Source: Syntrophaceticus sp050949745 (GTDB lineage: Bacteria > Bacillota > DSM-12270 > Thermacetogeniales > Thermacetogeniaceae). Taken from it: a DNA stretch of 64,000 nucleotides. The notes beneath the pieces were generated by a model that saw only the letters and a list, made by a program, of their open reading frames with translations, was not told where the DNA came from and did not search any database. The translations under genes were made by a program, and so were the position numbers. Numbering within the stretch: the stretch's first letter is position 1; every line of letters starts with the position of its first letter. The stretch lies in the NCBI GenBank assembly GCA_050949745.1, contig JBMNGF010000002.1, positions 1 through 64,000 on the forward strand, written 5' to 3'. Positions 57,289-64,000 of this stretch are shown here, piece after piece.

Positions 57289-58116
57289 ATGTCATATAAT
57301 AACAATATCAATGAATTTTTATCAAAGCTGCTTGAAGCCTGGGATAAGAATTCTGTTTCTTATACATTTATGCAATCAAGGTTTCACAACTTTGTAAATG
57401 ATTCACCATCTGAGACATTGGATACACTTTTTTTTGAAATCTATTTACAGCATCCTGTATTGTCTAATTTTACACAACTGCGCTCATTTATAACACCTCA
57501 ATCCATTAATATATATAAGGGAATATCTAGTTACCTTCAATATATAGAAGTTGCAAAAAATGATACCATCTATGATAATATCAGATTCTTAATCAGTCGT
57601 GAAGTGCGTTTTCTCTGTAGAGAAATTATTATAAATGTATTAAAAGACCTAAAGACCCAGCCCAATATACGAATTCAGTTATTAAAAACTTTGCGCTCAT
57701 TACACCTCAACCCAGATAATTATACTTTTCATAATAATATCAACCCACAAGAAATAATCGATCTGATTCCTTATTACTTGGAAGGATCAGACCTGCTGGC
57801 GGAATTGCCATATTTTTCAGCTGTCTATTTTACTGCATCAGAACTCACCCCGCTATGGGAATCACTTCAGCAGTATGAATTTAAACCTTAGGATGAAATC
57901 AAAATAGATAATTTTTTTGATCTATCAAAAAAAGAACAGGTATTGATGACTCTCAAAAATTTCATTTACAGATATTCCGATTCCCCCTCAGTTAAAAAAG
58001 CATGTGCGGTTTACATCACTTTGGGTGAGGTAATACCCTGGGCAAAGCATCCCTTTATAAGGCGCCTATTAGGTGTAAGCTATCAGGAAGCTATGACGCT
58101 GATGGCTTTACAATAA
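57289..58116 (+). CDS. Protein of unknown function, interrupted by in-frame TAG
   Basis: From ATG 57289 (AAAGGAG 9 nt upstream) an open frame of 200 codons ends in TAG at 57889-57891. The same frame then continues for 74 codons to TAA (58114-58116) with ordinary protein-like sequence (FDLSKKEQVLMTLKNFIYRYS, KHPFIRRLLGVSYQEAMTLMAL). Full length would be 275 residues. No recognised domain; helical, rich in Ile/Asn/Tyr. The codon could be a nonsense mutation, a sequencing error, or a recoded codon. It is divergent from the dnaD gene. Confidence 0.6.
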
Positions 58117-58164
58117 TAAATGGAGAGCATAGGAAAGGCTCTCCATTTATTATGATTGATCGGT

Positions 58165-59376
58165 TTATTGAATTGCTGTTTTTAAAACTGCTGTATTTGT
58201 CGTTTGTCGATAGCGGCGCAGGAATCGCTCCAACCTTTCCAAGGCCTCTTCCATCTTGTTCTGAGAAATGGCATAACAACACCTGATATGCCCCTCTCCA
58301 CTGGGACCGAAGGCATTGCCCGGAACTACAGCCAACCCTTCTCCGAATAGAAGTTTCTCACAAAATTCTTCAGAGGTCATTCCTGTTCCTGTGATCCTGG
58401 GAAAAACATAAAAGGCACCGCCGGGTTCAAAACAGGGCAAACCCAATTCATTCAGACCCTTGACTATAAAGCGTCGTCGTTTATCATATTCAGCAACCAT
58501 TTCACGGACATGGGCAGCGCAGTCCCGCAGTGCAGACACACCCGCAACTTGGCTCATTGTCGGCGCACATAACATAGTATACTGGTGAATCTTCAACATG
58601 GCTTTAATAATTTCATCTGGCCCTGCAGCAAAACCTAACCGCCAACCTGTCATAGCATAGGCCTTAGAAAAACCATTGAGCAGTAATGTTCTCTCTTTCA
58701 TATCGGGAAGAGAAGCAAAGCTAACATGCTTCTTCCCATATGTAAACTCTGCATAGACCTCATCTGAGATAACCATAATATCATAAAGTTTGGCAACCTG
58801 TGCGATCTCCTCCAGATCAGATCTTTCCATGATAGCACCTGTTGGATTATTGGGATATGAAAGGAGAAGTGCTTTTGTTCTTTCATTGATCCTTGCGATA
58901 AGATCCTTTTTCTTCAGCTTAAAACCATCTTTAGCTCTGGCAGGAACTAAAACAGGTATCCCACCAACTAAAGACACATTAGGTGCGTATGAAACATAAC
59001 AGGGTTCTCCGATCAGCACCTCATCCCCTGGGTTGATAATCGCACGCAGAGCTAAGTCCAGTGCTTCACTTACCCCTACAGTAACTAAGACCTGATCTTG
59101 ATCATATTTTATCCCATAACTTTTATATAGATAATGAGAAATTTCCTCACGCAATTCTGGTAATCCGGAGTTAGATGTATACTTAGTTCTTCCATCGGTC
59201 ATGGCCTTCATACAGGCCTCACGAATTGGTTGTGGTGTGATACAATCGGGTTCTCCTACCCCTAAAGAGATAATGCCTTCTGTTTTTTCGATGAGGTCAA
59301 AAAATTTACGGATGCCAGATTGTGGCATTTTTTGAACAGCTTCGGCAATATAACTCCCTCTTTTTTTGTTTTTCAT
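58165..59376 (-). CDS. Class I/II aminotransferase (aspartate or DAP type)
   Basis: PLP-dependent fold-I aminotransferase, 403 residues. Motifs: ISLGVGEPDCITPQPIREA, YTSNSGLPELREEI, LSYPNNPTGAIM, VISDEVYAEF, LNGFSKAYAMTGWRLG with the PLP Lys and HIRCCYAISQNKMEEALER. Close in layout to aspartate aminotransferase and the N-acetyl-LL-diaminopimelate aminotransferase group; the precise substrate is not decided. It is under a T-box leader, which links it to the supply of one amino acid. Confidence 0.82.
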   Translation of the reverse strand: MKNKKRGSYIAEAVQKMPQSGIRKFFDLIEKTEGIISLGVGEPDCITPQPIREACMKAMTDGRTKYTSNSGLPELREEISHYLYKSYGIKYDQDQVLVTVGVSEALDLALRAIINPGDEVLIGEPCYVSYAPNVSLVGGIPVLVPARAKDGFKLKKKDLIARINERTKALLLSYPNNPTGAIMERSDLEEIAQVAKLYDIMVISDEVYAEFTYGKKHVSFASLPDMKERTLLLNGFSKAYAMTGWRLGFAAGPDEIIKAMLKIHQYTMLCAPTMSQVAGVSALRDCAAHVREMVAEYDKRRRFIVKGLNELGLPCFEPGGAFYVFPRITGTGMTSEEFCEKLLFGEGLAVVPGNAFGPSGEGHIRCCYAISQNKMEEALERLERFLRRYRQTTNTAVLKTAIQ

Positions 59377-59399
59377 TTTGCTCCCCCTTTCCTACAATA

Positions 59400-59650
59400 T
59401 AAAAACCCCGTTCCTTGACATCAAGGGACGGGGTAATCTCCGCGGTACCACCCTAGTTGGCCCCAAAAGGGCCCAACTCATATTTATGATAACGGAATAA
59501 TCCGGCCTCACTTACTAATTGCTACTTTCGGTGGGCACCTCCAGGGTGGCTTTCAGTGTCCTGTTATACCGATCTCACACCTAGCACCGGCTCGCTTTAT
59601 AATCAAGAAGCACCTACTCTTCCCTTTCAACGGTTTGTATTAAATTATAT
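59400..59650 (-). ncRNA. T-box leader
   Basis: Minus strand shows the T-box sequence AGGGTGGTACCGCGG (59440-59454), the AAGCGAGCCGG motif of stem I (about 59585-59600) and the terminator CCCCGTCCCTTG, loop, CAAGGAACGGGG, TTTTT (59403-59433). Control is by uncharged tRNA. The specifier loop is around 59555-59570 (AACAGGACACTGAA); GAC (Asp) or AAC (Asn) are possible codons and I cannot choose between them. Confidence 0.88.
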
Positions 59651-59659
59651 TTCATTTTA

Positions 59660-60268
59660 TCAGAGTGTGGTATCGGTGTCAAGCCGCCTTTTTATTTCTC
59701 TTATGATTTCCCGTGAACAGGAAAGATCACGGCCTACAGGAATAAGTTTGATTCCCATCTGACGACAGATATACTCCTTGCGCACAGGATATGTGTCTAG
59801 TGACGAACAATCATCAACTGCTACTTTAAGAGATGGTATGTAATAGCTGAAAAAATGCCCCTGATGCCTGTAGTTCTCGACTATTTTGAACTGTGAAAAA
59901 TGGTATTTTATCGCCTTTTGTAAAGGATTCATAATAGGTGCAGCCTGACTCACACTGGGTTCATCAGCAGCATTTCTGTCCCTCTGATTGAATCCTTCAA
60001 TAATATTATTAATATCTTCCATCCCGTTTTCAAAATTATAATTAGGCATTCTCTGAATAATAAGTTCTTTCATGGCATCTTTGATATATTCTTCATTAGG
60101 ACCAATTAGTTCTGCTAATAGATCTGAAAACTCATTGACAAGAACTGATCCCTTTTCCAAATATACTTCTTTTTCCTGTTCTTCGCTCATTTCTAATGAT
60201 AATATGATTTCTATAAGCAGATCAACCTTTTCCAGAATCTTTTTCTCTATAATCTGCCTTTTATTCAA
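59660..60268 (-). CDS. Unknown protein with C-terminal nuclease-like domain
   Basis: A 202-residue protein from TTG 60268 (GGGGG 8 nt upstream). The N-terminal half is helical and acidic (KKILEKVDLLIEIILSLEMSEEQEKEVY). The C-terminal half (GHFFSYYIPSLKVAVDDCSSLDTYPVRKEYICRQMGIKLIPVGRDL) resembles the D-x(n)-E-x-K layout of very short patch/DUF559 or restriction-endonuclease-like folds, but with VDD in place of the first strand motif. This assignment is tentative. It ends just before the T-box leader. Confidence 0.45.
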   Translation of the reverse strand: MNKRQIIEKKILEKVDLLIEIILSLEMSEEQEKEVYLEKGSVLVNEFSDLLAELIGPNEEYIKDAMKELIIQRMPNYNFENGMEDINNIIEGFNQRDRNAADEPSVSQAAPIMNPLQKAIKYHFSQFKIVENYRHQGHFFSYYIPSLKVAVDDCSSLDTYPVRKEYICRQMGIKLIPVGRDLSCSREIIREIKRRLDTDTTL

Positions 60269-60340
60269 TCTTATGACCCCCATCTATTATAATGTCTCTC
60301 ATAATCATTATTCTTCAGCAGCTGTAATTATTCATATAAA

Positions 60341-60367
60341 AAACCCCCGGATTATTCCGGAGGTTTA
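60341..60367 (-). terminator. Terminator after the HdrA-like gene
   Basis: Minus strand AACCTCCGGA, ATAA, TCCGGGGGTT and then TTTT. About 28 bp after the stop of the metF-hdrA operon. Confidence 0.85.
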
Positions 60368-60394
60368 TTTTAAATTTTAAATTGTTCTTCAATC

Positions 60395-61441
60395 TTACCC
60401 ACACAAGAAGCGATAGGCTTCTCCTGCAGCTGCCTTAGCATGGCCAACAGTCTGGGGTATATCCTTTGGCCCCTGGCAAACTCCGGCAATAAAAACTCCT
60501 TGTTTGCTTGTTTGAACACTATTACCGTTACCTGCCATAAAGCCATAATCATCCAGGTCAATACCCAACTGCTCAGCAATATCTTGGCTTCCCTTTGTTG
60601 GGGTAATCGCCACTGATAAAACAATCAGATCATATTTATCTTCGATCTGCTTGCCATCAGAAGAATTCGCATACCGCACTGTTAGACGGTCATACGGAAA
60701 ACCATAAATTTTACTAGGTATACCTCTGATTAACTTAACTTGATCAGTTTTTTCTAAAGTTTCTTTAAAGGCGCTGAAGCCTTTGCCAAAACTCTGGAAA
60801 TCCATGTAGAAAATATCAATCTCAACATCAGGCAGATCTTGTCTGATCAGTTTGGCTAACTTACCAGCATACATACAGCAGACCCTTGAACAGTATCCGT
60901 TGTCAATAGAAAGATCACGGCTACCTACACACTGGATAAAACCAATCTTTTTGATGTTATCACCATATGCTGCCTGTATACTTCCTTTATCTTTAATTGC
61001 CTCTTCTAATTCCAGTGCTGTGATAACATTACTTTCCTGCATGTAAGAAAATTCATTTCTTCTGCTGAGATCATAAGGATCAAAACCTGTTGCCACAATT
61101 ACTGCATCGGTTTCGAATTTTGTTGTTTTACCACCGCAGACAAGGTCAGCTCTGAATAATCGTTTTCCTCTTTTATCTATCTCTTTTATCTCTTTTATAT
61201 CACAATCAGTGTACACCTGAATATTGGGTTCCTGTATCACCTGTTCTTTCTGCTGAAGAACCAGACATGCGGCACAACGGTTGCATTCATCAGTTGCTTT
61301 GCAGCAGTAGGTAGCGCCCCTGCCGCCGAGCTCAGAATTTTTTTCGACTAGGATAACCTCAGTTCCACGCTCAGCCATTTCTAGAGCACTGGTCATCCCT
61401 GCGGCTCCGCCACCTATTACTAGTACTTTTTTCTTACTCAA
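60395..61441 (-). CDS. HdrA-like FAD/Fe-S protein (short)
   Basis: A 348-residue flavoprotein related to the N-terminal and FAD part of heterodisulfide reductase A. VLVIGGGAAGMTSALEMAERG (FAD, residues 6-26), CCKATDECNRCAAC (Fe-S ligands), VIVATGFDPYD, IGFIQCVGSRD and the end FIAGVCQGPKDIPQTVGHAKAAAGEA. HdrA is about 650 residues; this protein stops before the ferredoxin-like domains. It follows metF by 28 bp on the same strand. It is a likely electron-transfer or bifurcating partner of MetFV. Confidence 0.85.
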   Translation of the reverse strand: MSKKKVLVIGGGAAGMTSALEMAERGTEVILVEKNSELGGRGATYCCKATDECNRCAACLVLQQKEQVIQEPNIQVYTDCDIKEIKEIDKRGKRLFRADLVCGGKTTKFETDAVIVATGFDPYDLSRRNEFSYMQESNVITALELEEAIKDKGSIQAAYGDNIKKIGFIQCVGSRDLSIDNGYCSRVCCMYAGKLAKLIRQDLPDVEIDIFYMDFQSFGKGFSAFKETLEKTDQVKLIRGIPSKIYGFPYDRLTVRYANSSDGKQIEDKYDLIVLSVAITPTKGSQDIAEQLGIDLDDYGFMAGNGNSVQTSKQGVFIAGVCQGPKDIPQTVGHAKAAAGEAYRFLCG

Positions 61442-61468
61442 ATTGCACCCCTCCCATTGCCCGCACTG

Positions 61469-62407
61469 TTAAAATGTCGGCCTGGGCAGAAGACCGGCTT
61501 TTTCGACTACTGATGGTACAATAGACTCCCAAGCTACCGCCATCACGTGAACCCCTGCTACACCTTTCATTTCCTGACAACGTTTGATATATTCTACTGA
61601 TAGCTGTACAGCCTCGGCCTTTGCATCCTCTGCTTTTTCCAGGCGCTGGCAGAACTCTTCGGAGACGATCATGCCTGGTACCCCGTGCTGCATATAGCGT
61701 GCCATCTTCGGCGATTTCACAGGCATAATTCCGGCACAGATATAGGCACGATCATGTAGCCCGCGCTCAACACACATTTCCATGAAGCGTTCAAACCTCT
61801 CCATATCAAGGATACACTGCGTCTGTACAAAGTCAGCACCGGCATTGATCTTCTTTTCCAGGCGAATAGCACGGAATTCAAAGGGATCACCAAATGGGTT
61901 CTCAGCACAACCGATAAAAAATTTAGGGGGCTGTTTACACTCTGCACCACACTCAAAGCATCCGTCATCACGCAGTCTCTTGAGCATATGAATCAACTGT
62001 ACAGAGTCTATATCAAATACTCCCTTACATCCTGGATGGTTACCGAAAGCCTGATGATCCCCTGTCAGACAGAGGACATTACGTATCCCATGAGCATATG
62101 CTCCTAGAAAATCACTTTGCATAGCCAAACGGTTGCGGTCCCGGCAGACCATCTGTAAGTTTGGTTCCATTCCTAATTGGATTAAGCGCAATGATGCTGC
62201 CCAACTGGAGAGCCGAACAACAGCCGTCTGGTTGTCGGTGAAGTTAACAGAGTCAACCTTCCCACGCATTTCTTCAGCATGCTTGTCAATGTTAGCAAAA
62301 CTTGCATATGTAACTGGACCAATTTCCCCGGTACAGGCAAACTGACCCGAAGCAAGTACCTTTTCCAAGTTACTTCCAACTTTTAGTTCAGATTTTCTAT
62401 TATTCAA
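61469..62407 (-). CDS. metF: 5,10-methylenetetrahydrofolate reductase
   Basis: Reduces methylene-THF to methyl-THF in the methyl branch of the Wood-Ljungdahl pathway (or methionine synthesis). 312 residues, with FACTGEIGPVTYASFANIDKH, the substrate/FAD-binding CLTGDHQAFGNHPGC and FVQTQCILDMERFERFMEMC. TTG start 62407 overlaps the metV stop by 8 bp. Next to metV and Hdr/MvhD genes, it fits the MetFV-Hdr arrangement described for Moorella thermoacetica, where electrons from NADH may be bifurcated. Confidence 0.93.
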   Translation of the reverse strand: MNNRKSELKVGSNLEKVLASGQFACTGEIGPVTYASFANIDKHAEEMRGKVDSVNFTDNQTAVVRLSSWAASLRLIQLGMEPNLQMVCRDRNRLAMQSDFLGAYAHGIRNVLCLTGDHQAFGNHPGCKGVFDIDSVQLIHMLKRLRDDGCFECGAECKQPPKFFIGCAENPFGDPFEFRAIRLEKKINAGADFVQTQCILDMERFERFMEMCVERGLHDRAYICAGIMPVKSPKMARYMQHGVPGMIVSEEFCQRLEKAEDAKAEAVQLSVEYIKRCQEMKGVAGVHVMAVAWESIVPSVVEKAGLLPRPTF

Positions 62408-63065
62408 GGGTCAAGTCCTCCTTTACCAGTTTTCTTGGACCTTCGTTGCGGTGCCAGTTCTTGACAGGTATGTATTCTGCCATCTTATCCAACTGTCCAA
62501 GAGCTTTAAGTCTTTCATAGATTAAATGCCATGCACATTCGACACTTTTATCAACCTCACATTTCCCATCCTGGGAACCCCCACATGGACCATTGAATAA
62601 GTGTTTTGAACAACGTGCAACAGGACATATACCCCCTGTTTTATCCAACACACATTCACCACATGCCATGCAATACTCTTCCCATACGCCCACATCAAGG
62701 TTTGCACCCAGGAACTGAGTATTAACCCCTGGGTAAACCGGAACAGGTTCACATACCTGAGCTAAGTACTGAATTCCTATCCCGCAGGCGAGAGAAACAA
62801 CGGCTTCTACTTCCCTTACATTATCCTGAAATTTATCAAGATACTCCTTATCACACTGACGCTCTACCGTCTGCTCTAAAACTTCTATAGGATTGCCTTC
62901 CTTCTCACGTGCCATACGTATCTGTGAGGCGAGAAGTCCAACTTCCTTTTCACCCCCAGCTAGACAGACGGTAACACAGCCGTAACAACCTGCTATTAAA
63001 ACCTTTTTATAAGGGGCGATCATTTTCAGAATATCTTCTGTTGATTTGTTCTCGACAACGATCAT
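62400..63065 (-). CDS. metV: MetV (MetF partner subunit, Fe-S/zinc protein)
   Basis: A 221-residue protein of the MTHFR C-terminal/MetV family. The Cys-rich segment is CMACGECVLDKTGGICPVARC, followed by SKHLFNGPCGG, and an N-terminal part with KVLIAGCYGCVTVCLAGGEKE. MetV is required for MetF of acetogens and binds Fe-S clusters. ATG 63065 overlaps the upstream HdrA-MvhD stop by 4 bp, so the genes are one operon. Confidence 0.9.
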   Translation of the reverse strand: MIVVENKSTEDILKMIAPYKKVLIAGCYGCVTVCLAGGEKEVGLLASQIRMAREKEGNPIEVLEQTVERQCDKEYLDKFQDNVREVEAVVSLACGIGIQYLAQVCEPVPVYPGVNTQFLGANLDVGVWEEYCMACGECVLDKTGGICPVARCSKHLFNGPCGGSQDGKCEVDKSVECAWHLIYERLKALGQLDKMAEYIPVKNWHRNEGPRKLVKEDLTLE

Positions 63066-64000
63066 CTTATCACCTTCCCCGGATATGTTCCTAACTGATT
63101 AATCCTTGCTACCATCGAACGTATGGATTCATTAAACTGGTGACCCTGGTTTGCAGCCACATGTACTATCTCTATCCTGTCACCTTCCATACCTATTTCT
63201 TCCAGCCTTTTCCGTACCAGTTCTTTACGCTGATCTGCTCGGACATTTCCTCGAATGAACTTACAATTTTCCTTTTGACATGCAATTATCAGTACACCAT
63301 CTGCACCCTGCTCTAAGGCTTTAAGCAGATAGAGGGCGTCTATTTTTCCAGAACAAGGAACCGGTACGATCTGTATAATAGCGTTTAGTTCAGGTTCCAT
63401 TTTATTGGCAAGCTCTGCCGCCAAGGTGCCTGAATTCTCACAAGCATATGCGACTATTTTAGGTGGCTTGGATAGCTGCTGCAATATTTCCTTATCTGTG
63501 TAATATGGTAGCTGAATTGCCTTTCCTGGACATTCAGCAGCACAAATTCCACAGCGGCGACAGGCCAATGGATTCATACGGGCTGCTGAATGATACATGT
63601 TATTTAAAGACTCATCATGTATAATCTCGATGGCATGATGGGGACAGCACCGGTAACAGGTCAAACATACGGCACACTGTTCAGCAGTTACTTGTGGCTG
63701 CAATGCCGCTACACTTATTTTTCCTGTAGCAAACCGACCAACCTCAGCTTTTACTGTTTCAACTTCCTTTTCCAATTCTGCACTGTATATGGGACCATGA
63801 CAGTTACCGATAAAATATATCCCTTCACGGTTTGACATTATAGGAAGGAAGTGAACATTATCTTCCTGGAAAAACCCATCTGGACCTGTCCTCACATCAA
63901 GAGCATCTGCTAAATCAGCTGTGTCTGGATGCGGAATATAATCCTCTGCTAATACCAAGTAATCAGATATAAGCCTAATCTGTTCACTTTGTGGTAAAAA
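63062..64000 (-). CDS. HdrA C-terminal domain fused to MvhD (5' end outside window)
   Basis: The open frame continues without a stop to base 64000, so only the C-terminal 312 codons are seen. In order: HdrA FAD-domain end (DYLVLAEDYIPHPDTADLADALDVRTGPDGFF; YFIGNCHGPIYSAELE), two 4Fe-4S motifs (CAVCLTCYRCCPHHAIEI; CRRCGICAAECPGKAIQ) and a C-terminal MvhD-like 2Fe-2S domain (AYACENSGTLAA, VPVPCSGKIDALYLLKALEQGADGVLIIACQKENCKFIRGN). A fused HdrA-MvhD links NADH or hydrogenase electrons to MetVF. Remainder lies upstream, off the window. Confidence 0.88.
   Translation of the reverse strand, partial: FLPQSEQIRLISDYLVLAEDYIPHPDTADLADALDVRTGPDGFFQEDNVHFLPIMSNREGIYFIGNCHGPIYSAELEKEVETVKAEVGRFATGKISVAALQPQVTAEQCAVCLTCYRCCPHHAIEIIHDESLNNMYHSAARMNPLACRRCGICAAECPGKAIQLPYYTDKEILQQLSKPPKIVAYACENSGTLAAELANKMEPELNAIIQIVPVPCSGKIDALYLLKALEQGADGVLIIACQKENCKFIRGNVRADQRKELVRKRLEEIGMEGDRIEIVHVAANQGHQFNESIRSMVARINQLGTYPGKVIR

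Noticed and set aside
59555..59570. A firm specifier codon for the T-box
   Set aside because: GAC and AAC are both possible and the stem I fold by eye is not precise enough to choose.

Overview
The window looks like a low-GC, Gram-positive, spore-forming anaerobe of the class Clostridia. The evidence is a small acid-soluble spore protein, Gram-positive LexA boxes, a T-box leader, an L10 leader, an NusG/L11/L1/L10/L7-L12/RpoB order typical of Firmicutes, a hybrid-cluster protein, and a MetV-MetF-HdrA/MvhD cluster of the Wood-Ljungdahl methyl branch. The genus cannot be named from the sequence alone.

Layout. 1-7064 (minus): rpmG-secE-nusG-rplK-rplA-rplJ-rplL-rpoB, with rpoB cut by the window start. 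7335-8675: glutamate dehydrogenase. 9160-14676 (minus): a 16S-23S-5S-tRNA-Asn operon driven by three tandem promoters; the 23S gene carries a 0.43-kb intervening sequence encoding a four-helix-bundle protein. 15127-18079: half-size TauE/SafE protein, YiiX-like hydrolase, membrane protein and class-III aminotransferase. 18100-26088: recJ-addB-addA, in which addB and addA are broken by about a dozen frameshifts while recJ is intact. 26244-28626: UROD/MetE-fold protein and NCS2 permease. 28857-34549: phosphodiesterase, tRNA-Ala, TrmL, TtcA-like protein, GDSL esterase, ABC-class ATPase and Ddl. 34831-36870: a scar made of tRNA-Trp, a few phage structural-gene remnants and a 5'-truncated FAD oxidoreductase. 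37124-38926: SOS-controlled dinB and a small Cys protein. 39336-41437: class III-like Hcp, an Rrf2 regulator with a clear operator, and a ccsA relic. 41508-49168: frameshifted EF-G paralogue, SASP, a NuoG/NuoF/NuoE-like diaphorase with a MoxR ATPase, and SurE. 49444-60268: FolE, TPR protein, DUF3786, tRNA-Arg, coiled-coil protein, HisC, DnaC/DnaD-type helicase loading proteins, an ORF with an in-frame amber codon, and a T-box-controlled aminotransferase. 60395-64000: HdrA-like, MetF, MetV and the end of an HdrA-MvhD protein.

How it works together. The first 7 kb is the transcription and translation core, with its own attenuators and promoters. The redox genes (Hcp, NuoEFG-like module, Hdr/MvhD-MetVF, DUF3786) fit an acetogen-like or syntrophic anaerobe that moves electrons between NAD(P)H, ferredoxin and methylene-tetrahydrofolate.

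The most unusual feature is a family of 27-bp elements in intergenic DNA. Each has two 7-bp complementary arms around a 13-nt core close to RNNNNCYGTYCCY. The arm sequence differs between copies but stays complementary. Three copies sit in the 23S-5S spacer. I cannot tie them to a named family. Other points for a second look are the decayed AddAB locus, the 23S intervening sequence and a second dispersed motif shared with its ends, the amber-interrupted ORF, the phage scar at tRNA-Trp, and several gene and tRNA relics.
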